Of a stretch of 64,000 nucleotides of DNA, positions 60,782 to 64,000 are shown in pieces. The stretch's first letter is position 1. Each line of letters starts with the position of its first letter. This DNA is from Bellilinea sp040754815. GTDB lineage: Bacteria > Chloroflexota > Anaerolineae > Anaerolineales > Anaerolineaceae. The notes beneath the pieces were generated by a model. That model was not told the origin of the DNA. It saw only the letters and a list, made by a program, of their open reading frames with translations, and did not search any database. The translations under genes and the position numbers were made by a program. Location of the stretch: contig JBFMBX010000001.1 in assembly GCA_040754815.1 (NCBI GenBank), forward strand, positions 496,001 through 560,000, written 5' to 3'.

Positions 60782-61507
60782 ATGGAAAATCCAACTTTGG
60801 AACCCCAAAAATCCAAATCTCATTCTCCCTCGCGCAATAACGCGTGGTTCGGGTTAATTTTGATTTTAGCGGGTCTCATCATCTTTGCTCAACAGGCCGG
60901 CTGGCTTGGCCCGACTTTCAACTGGTGGGCGCTCTTCATTCTCATTCCCGCATTTGGTTCGCTGACCGGTGCATTTTACGCTTTTCAAGCCAGCGGCAAA
61001 GTCAATGCCGCCGTGCGAAGCAGTTTGGGCAGCGCCCTCATTTTATTTACCCTCACCTTCATATTCCTGCTTGGATTGGACTGGTCGGTTTACTGGCCGC
61101 TGATGGTGATTGCGCCGGGGGTTTCCGTCCTTCTGAACGGATTCGGGGGCAGAGAACTGCTCAACATGGCATTCTGGATTGGAGCAGGTGCCGTCTATCT
61201 GGGAGTCGGTTTTCTGGGTATCAACACCGGCTGGTTGGATTTGCAGCAGCGTTTTGAGCCATATAACTGGTGGGCAATTGCCATACTCATCCCCGCTTTT
61301 GGGGCCTTCGTGAGCGCATTACTCGGCCTCCTCCGCCAGCAAAAAGCTGGCAACATCATCGGTCTGGTCATTTTTGGCCTGCTTATGGCCGCAACGGGTT
61401 CGATTGCCCTGTTCTCGGCGAACTGGTCGCTCATCGGGCCTGTGCTGTTGATTGTTGTCGGTGTTGGCATACTGCTGGGCATCTTAATCGGCAAAAACGA
61501 GCCGTAA
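60782..61507 (+). CDS. Repeat-containing membrane protein (LiaI/DUF5668-like)
   Basis: A 241-residue protein with a hydrophilic N-terminus and about eight helices in four repeats. The core is a Trp-rich pattern: NWWALFILIPAFGSL (47-61), VYWPLMVIAPGVSVLL (about 103-118), NWWAIAILIPAFGAF (162-176) and a weaker SLIGPVLLIVVGVGIL. This pattern resembles the LiaI/LiaF-type and DUF5668 membrane repeats of envelope-stress proteins. It carries an internal duplication. An AGGA site lies about ten bases before the ATG. A terminator follows. Confidence 0.65.
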   Translation: MENPTLEPQKSKSHSPSRNNAWFGLILILAGLIIFAQQAGWLGPTFNWWALFILIPAFGSLTGAFYAFQASGKVNAAVRSSLGSALILFTLTFIFLLGLDWSVYWPLMVIAPGVSVLLNGFGGRELLNMAFWIGAGAVYLGVGFLGINTGWLDLQQRFEPYNWWAIAILIPAFGAFVSALLGLLRQQKAGNIIGLVIFGLLMAATGSIALFSANWSLIGPVLLIVVGVGILLGILIGKNEP

Positions 61508-61526
61508 ACGGTCATCTTTTCCTCCT

Positions 61527-61569
61527 CCCACCGTCTTCCTCCGGTCAGATAAGACGGTGGGTTCTTTTT
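61527..61569 (+). terminator. Rho-independent terminator
   Basis: CCCACCGTCTT with AAGACGGTGGG (perfect 11-bp stem, 61527-61537 and 61551-61561), a 13-base loop and a TTCTTTTT tract. It ends the transcript of the repeat membrane protein gene. Confidence 0.92.
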
Positions 61570-61616
61570 AATCCCCGGTTTTTTCTTTTCAAGGTTTCTC
61601 AACCCTGCATAAAAGT

Positions 61617-61645
61617 TTGAAAAAACGCGTCATTTCTGGTAAGGT
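61617..61645 (+). promoter_or_regulatory. Promoter of msrPQ
   Basis: TTGAAA (61617-61622) and TAAGGT (61640-61645) with 17 bases between; TGG precedes the -10 element. Layout and sequence are close to the promoter at 60612. Confidence 0.6.
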
Positions 61646-61671
61646 TAATCAGACAACAATGGTCTGGTTAA
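61645..61671 (+). promoter_or_regulatory. Inverted repeat at the msrP transcription start
   Basis: TTAATCAGAC (61645-61654), seven bases, GTCTGGTTAA (61662-61671): a 10-bp RNA stem with one G-U pair, starting at the last base of the -10 element. It could be an operator or a 5' RNA hairpin. Confidence 0.45.
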
Positions 61672-61701
61672 TAAAGTAATACTGAAGAGGCTTACCTTGA
61701 A

Positions 61702-62649
61702 ATGAAAAAGATAGACATTCCCAAAATACCTTCTTCGGAAATCACGCCGGAAGAAATTTACCTCAACCGGCGACAATTCCTCAAACTGGCTGCTATTGGA
61801 GCGGCCGGCACCCTGCTGGCTGCCTGCGGCATAAACACATCTTCGCAAACCGAAAATACGCCACTGCCGCCCGACGCTCGTCCCAAAGATGAATTGGGCG
61901 ATCCGGCCAATTCTTTTGAAGAAATTACCCATTACAACAATTACTACGAATTCACGATGGTCAAAGAAGGTGTGGCCTCACTCGCCGAGGACTTTCCAAC
62001 CAGTCCATGGCAGGTGGAAGTTAGCGGGCTGGTGCATAAACCGCGTATCTTCGATATAGAAGACCTGCGCCGTTTTCCACAGGAAGAACGAGTGTACCGG
62101 TTGCGCTGCGTGGAAGGCTGGTCTATGGTCATCCCGTGGTTGGGTTTCCCGCTTGCCCTCCTGCTGAAGGAAGTTGAACCGATGACCAGTGCGGCTTTTG
62201 TTAAATTTACCACCATCATGGACATGGAAAATATGCCCGGCGTGAAAAGCCCTTTTTATCCATGGCCCTACACCGAAGGACTGCGGCTGGACGAAGCCTA
62301 CCATGACCTCACCCTGCTGGTCACCGGCCTTTACGGCAAAGAACTGCTTCCTCAAAACGGCGCGCCGCTGCGTCTGGCCGTGCCATGGAAATACGGCTTC
62401 AAGAGCATCAAAGCCATCGTCAAAATTGAGTTGACCGAAACGATGCCCTCTACTTTCTGGAACATCATTGCCCCCAACGAATACGGTTTTTATGCCAACG
62501 TCAATCCGGAAGTGCCGCATCCGCGCTGGTCACAGGCCAGCGAGCGCCGCATTGGCGAAAACCGCCGGCGTGACACGCTGCTGTTCAACGGATACGCCGA
62601 GCAGGTCGCTCAGTTATATGCCGGCATGGATTTACGCACCAATTATTAA
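61702..62649 (+). CDS. msrP: Protein-methionine-sulfoxide reductase catalytic subunit MsrP (YedY-like)
   Basis: A 315-residue molybdenum enzyme. A twin-arginine signal (NRRQFLKLAAIGAAG, RR at 23-24) shows export in folded form, and the LLAAC at 38-42 could act as a lipobox, so it may be a lipoprotein. Mo-ligand C136 is in YRLRCVEGWSM. Other family residues are in VPWKYGFKSIKAIVKIEL and TFWNIIAPNEYGFYANV. It repairs oxidised methionines in envelope proteins. msrQ follows after 8 bases. Confidence 0.92.
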   Translation: MKKIDIPKIPSSEITPEEIYLNRRQFLKLAAIGAAGTLLAACGINTSSQTENTPLPPDARPKDELGDPANSFEEITHYNNYYEFTMVKEGVASLAEDFPTSPWQVEVSGLVHKPRIFDIEDLRRFPQEERVYRLRCVEGWSMVIPWLGFPLALLLKEVEPMTSAAFVKFTTIMDMENMPGVKSPFYPWPYTEGLRLDEAYHDLTLLVTGLYGKELLPQNGAPLRLAVPWKYGFKSIKAIVKIELTETMPSTFWNIIAPNEYGFYANVNPEVPHPRWSQASERRIGENRRRDTLLFNGYAEQVAQLYAGMDLRTNY

Positions 62650-62657
62650 GAGAGCGC

Positions 62658-63365
62658 ATGAAACACTGGTCGCGCATCCAATGGCTCACTCATATTTTAT
62701 GCTGGCTGCCGCTGGTCAGCCTTGTGCTGGCTTACCTGACCGGCAACCTGACCATTAACCCGATTCAGGCAGCCACTCAGCGCTCCGGTGATTTCGCCAT
62801 CCTTCTCCTGCTCATCTCATTGAGCATGACACCTCTGCATGTGCTGTTCAATTTACCCCAACTGTTGAAACTGCGCCGCCCGCTTGGCCTGTATGCCTTT
62901 TTTTATGCCACCCTGCACATGCTCACATACACGGGCTGGGACTATCAATTTGATTTCCCGCAGATTTACGCCTCGATTGCCGAGAAACCGTATATGATTA
63001 TCGGTTTGCTGACCCTCAGCCTGTTGACTCCGCTGGCGGTCACTTCTCACCGCTGGTGGCAAAAACGGCTTGGTAAAACATGGAAACGGCTGCATCAGCT
63101 GGTTTATCTGGCAGCGGTGCTGGCGGTTATTCATCTGGCAATGGCCGTCAAGGGCGACTTTCTGCGGCTGCAAGGCGATATCTGGAAACCGTTAGCGGCG
63201 ACGATTGTCCTCGTCTTATTAATGATTGTGCGTCTCCCTCCCTTGCGCAAGGTCCTGACAGCCCGCCACCGCAAAGGGCGGGTTGTAAAAATCACCCCCA
63301 AAACCCCGCCAGCGCCGCTGGAAAGCGTCAATCCACAAAAGCAAACAGAAACATCAGGTCGTTGA
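62658..63365 (+). CDS. msrQ: Heme-binding membrane subunit MsrQ (YedZ-like)
   Basis: A 235-residue membrane protein of the ferric-reductase-like group, with six helices. Heme-ligand histidine candidates are in YAFFYATLHMLTYTGWDY, KTWKRLHQLVYLAAVLAVIH and the nearby VIHLAMAVKG. It passes electrons from a quinol or flavin to MsrP across the membrane. The C-terminal 40 residues are basic and hydrophilic. It overlaps the convergent glycerate kinase gene by 38 bases. Confidence 0.92.
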   Translation: MKHWSRIQWLTHILCWLPLVSLVLAYLTGNLTINPIQAATQRSGDFAILLLLISLSMTPLHVLFNLPQLLKLRRPLGLYAFFYATLHMLTYTGWDYQFDFPQIYASIAEKPYMIIGLLTLSLLTPLAVTSHRWWQKRLGKTWKRLHQLVYLAAVLAVIHLAMAVKGDFLRLQGDIWKPLAATIVLVLLMIVRLPPLRKVLTARHRKGRVVKITPKTPPAPLESVNPQKQTETSGR

Positions 63366-64000
63366 CATTGGTTTGAGTCGGGCCAATGCGAATCAAATCG
63401 CCCAGTGCATCAAAGAAGTGATAGGAATCGTTCCGGTCGAGGAAATCCTCCGGCTTCATCCCGAGTGATAAGGCCCTCTTCAAGGTTTCTCCGCTGACCA
63501 CCGCACCGGCTGCGTCAGTAGGGCCGTCATCGCCGTCGGTTGCCAGTGTTACCAGCACCACATTTTTCGCACCGTCCAGTCCCCGTACTGTGCCAAGGGC
63601 AACTTCCTGATTACGGCCGCCCAAACCATCACCGCGCAACGTAACCGTCGTTTCACCGCCCGCCACAACGCAGGCCGGCGGCCGAATGGGCTGCCGGCTG
63701 ACATGAATCTGGCGGCCGACTGCACCAAGAAACTGCCCCAACTGACGCGCTTCACCCTGCATGTAGGTGCTGAGCAGCATCGGCGTCAGACCGCAGGATT
63801 CCGCCTCCTCCAGTGCCGCCTGAGCAGCATGGCGGTTGCTGGCAATGACCAGATTTTGCACATGTTGAAATAGCGGGTCTCCCGGTTTGGGGGTTTCGGG
63901 AATTTTTCCCTCCACTCCTTGCTGTAATCGTTGAAGAATCGAAGGGGGTGTCTGTTCGAGAATGCCATAACGGCGCAAAATAGCCAGAGCATCGCCAAAA
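63328..64000 (-). CDS. Glycerate 2-kinase, MOFRL family (GckA/TtuD-like), C-terminal part
   Basis: The reading frame enters from the right edge; the gene's 5' end lies outside, and the ATG at 63978 is unlikely to be the real start. The C-terminal MOFRL domain is clear: ACVVAGGETTVTLRGDGLGG followed by GGRNQEVAL, then LATDGDDGPTDAAGAVVSG and the end TNVNDLMFLFAF. Such enzymes phosphorylate glycerate at C2, or were earlier described as hydroxypyruvate reductases. About 224 residues are visible, roughly half of the usual 430-450. Confidence 0.9.
   Translation of the reverse strand, partial: FGDALAILRRYGILEQTPPSILQRLQQGVEGKIPETPKPGDPLFQHVQNLVIASNRHAAQAALEEAESCGLTPMLLSTYMQGEARQLGQFLGAVGRQIHVSRQPIRPPACVVAGGETTVTLRGDGLGGRNQEVALGTVRGLDGAKNVVLVTLATDGDDGPTDAAGAVVSGETLKRALSLGMKPEDFLDRNDSYHFFDALGDLIRIGPTQTNVNDLMFLFAFVD

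Overview
The window looks like a chromosomal segment of a Gram-positive-like, moderately GC-rich bacterium, most probably a member of the Chloroflexota (Anaerolineae-like). This is inferred from gene families and not from a marker gene, since no rRNA or tRNA is present. Supporting points are an HrcA/CIRCE-controlled hrcA-grpE-dnaK-dnaJ operon, a T-box leader on valS, DUF951 and DUF2905 proteins, an MGDG-synthase-like glycosyltransferase, GTG/TTG starts, and densely packed genes with ATGA or TGATG overlaps. No phage, insertion sequence, CRISPR array or integrase was seen.

Layout. (1) 1-11,033 is an exopolysaccharide/cell-surface glycan locus. A Wzz-like chain-length protein (cut by the left edge) and an O-antigen-ligase-like protein run rightward. 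They converge on a leftward operon of a UDP-sugar dehydrogenase, an NDP-sugar epimerase, a flippase, a GT4 glycosyltransferase and two large GT-C-type membrane proteins. (2) 11,078-14,805 continues leftward with housekeeping genes: DUF951, an MGDG-synthase-like glycosyltransferase, tsaE, tsaB, rimI and a family-4 uracil-DNA glycosylase. (3) 14,840-17,899 is a divergent rightward operon: M50 protease, prephenate-dehydrogenase-like protein, GIY-YIG protein, galactokinase. (4) 18,069-22,907 holds a ferredoxin, an apt-like gene, a large membrane glycosyltransferase-like protein, DUF2905 and nicotinate phosphoribosyltransferase. (5) 22,909-28,773 is the heat-shock operon hrcA-grpE-dnaK-dnaJ-prmA with a perfect CIRCE. 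(6) 28,818-34,216 holds a lysine 2,3-aminomutase, an aldo/keto reductase and small accessory genes (DUF4190, AlkD-like, a membrane protein, SRPBCC). (7) 34,467-43,085 holds T-box-valS, a class-A beta-lactamase-fold protein, a HAD-HD fusion and a DnaQ-DinG helicase. (8) 43,105-48,640 is leftward: a degenerate PP2C-TM-propeller protein, then C45 peptidase, PopT (DUF368) and DUF1028. (9) 48,694-56,858 is rightward: an orphan response regulator, two MFS transporters, an M16C peptidase and a chromate transporter. (10) 56,918-60,514 is an ECF vitamin-type transporter operon. (11) 60,612-64,000 holds a multi-repeat membrane protein, msrP-msrQ and a glycerate kinase cut by the right edge.

The genes fall into working modules: surface glycan synthesis and export, undecaprenyl-phosphate recycling (PopT), protein quality control (HrcA regulon, M16C, MsrPQ), and tRNA/translation functions (TsaB/E, RimI, PrmA, ValS). 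I found no single clearly new multi-gene system. The strongest unusual items are the pseudophosphatase-membrane-propeller protein at 43,105-45,483, the HAD-HD fusion at 39,117-40,184, the C45-PopT-DUF1028 gene set, apparent leaderless divergent promoters at 14,812-14,840, and promoters whose transcripts seem to begin with a hairpin (60,647 and 61,645).
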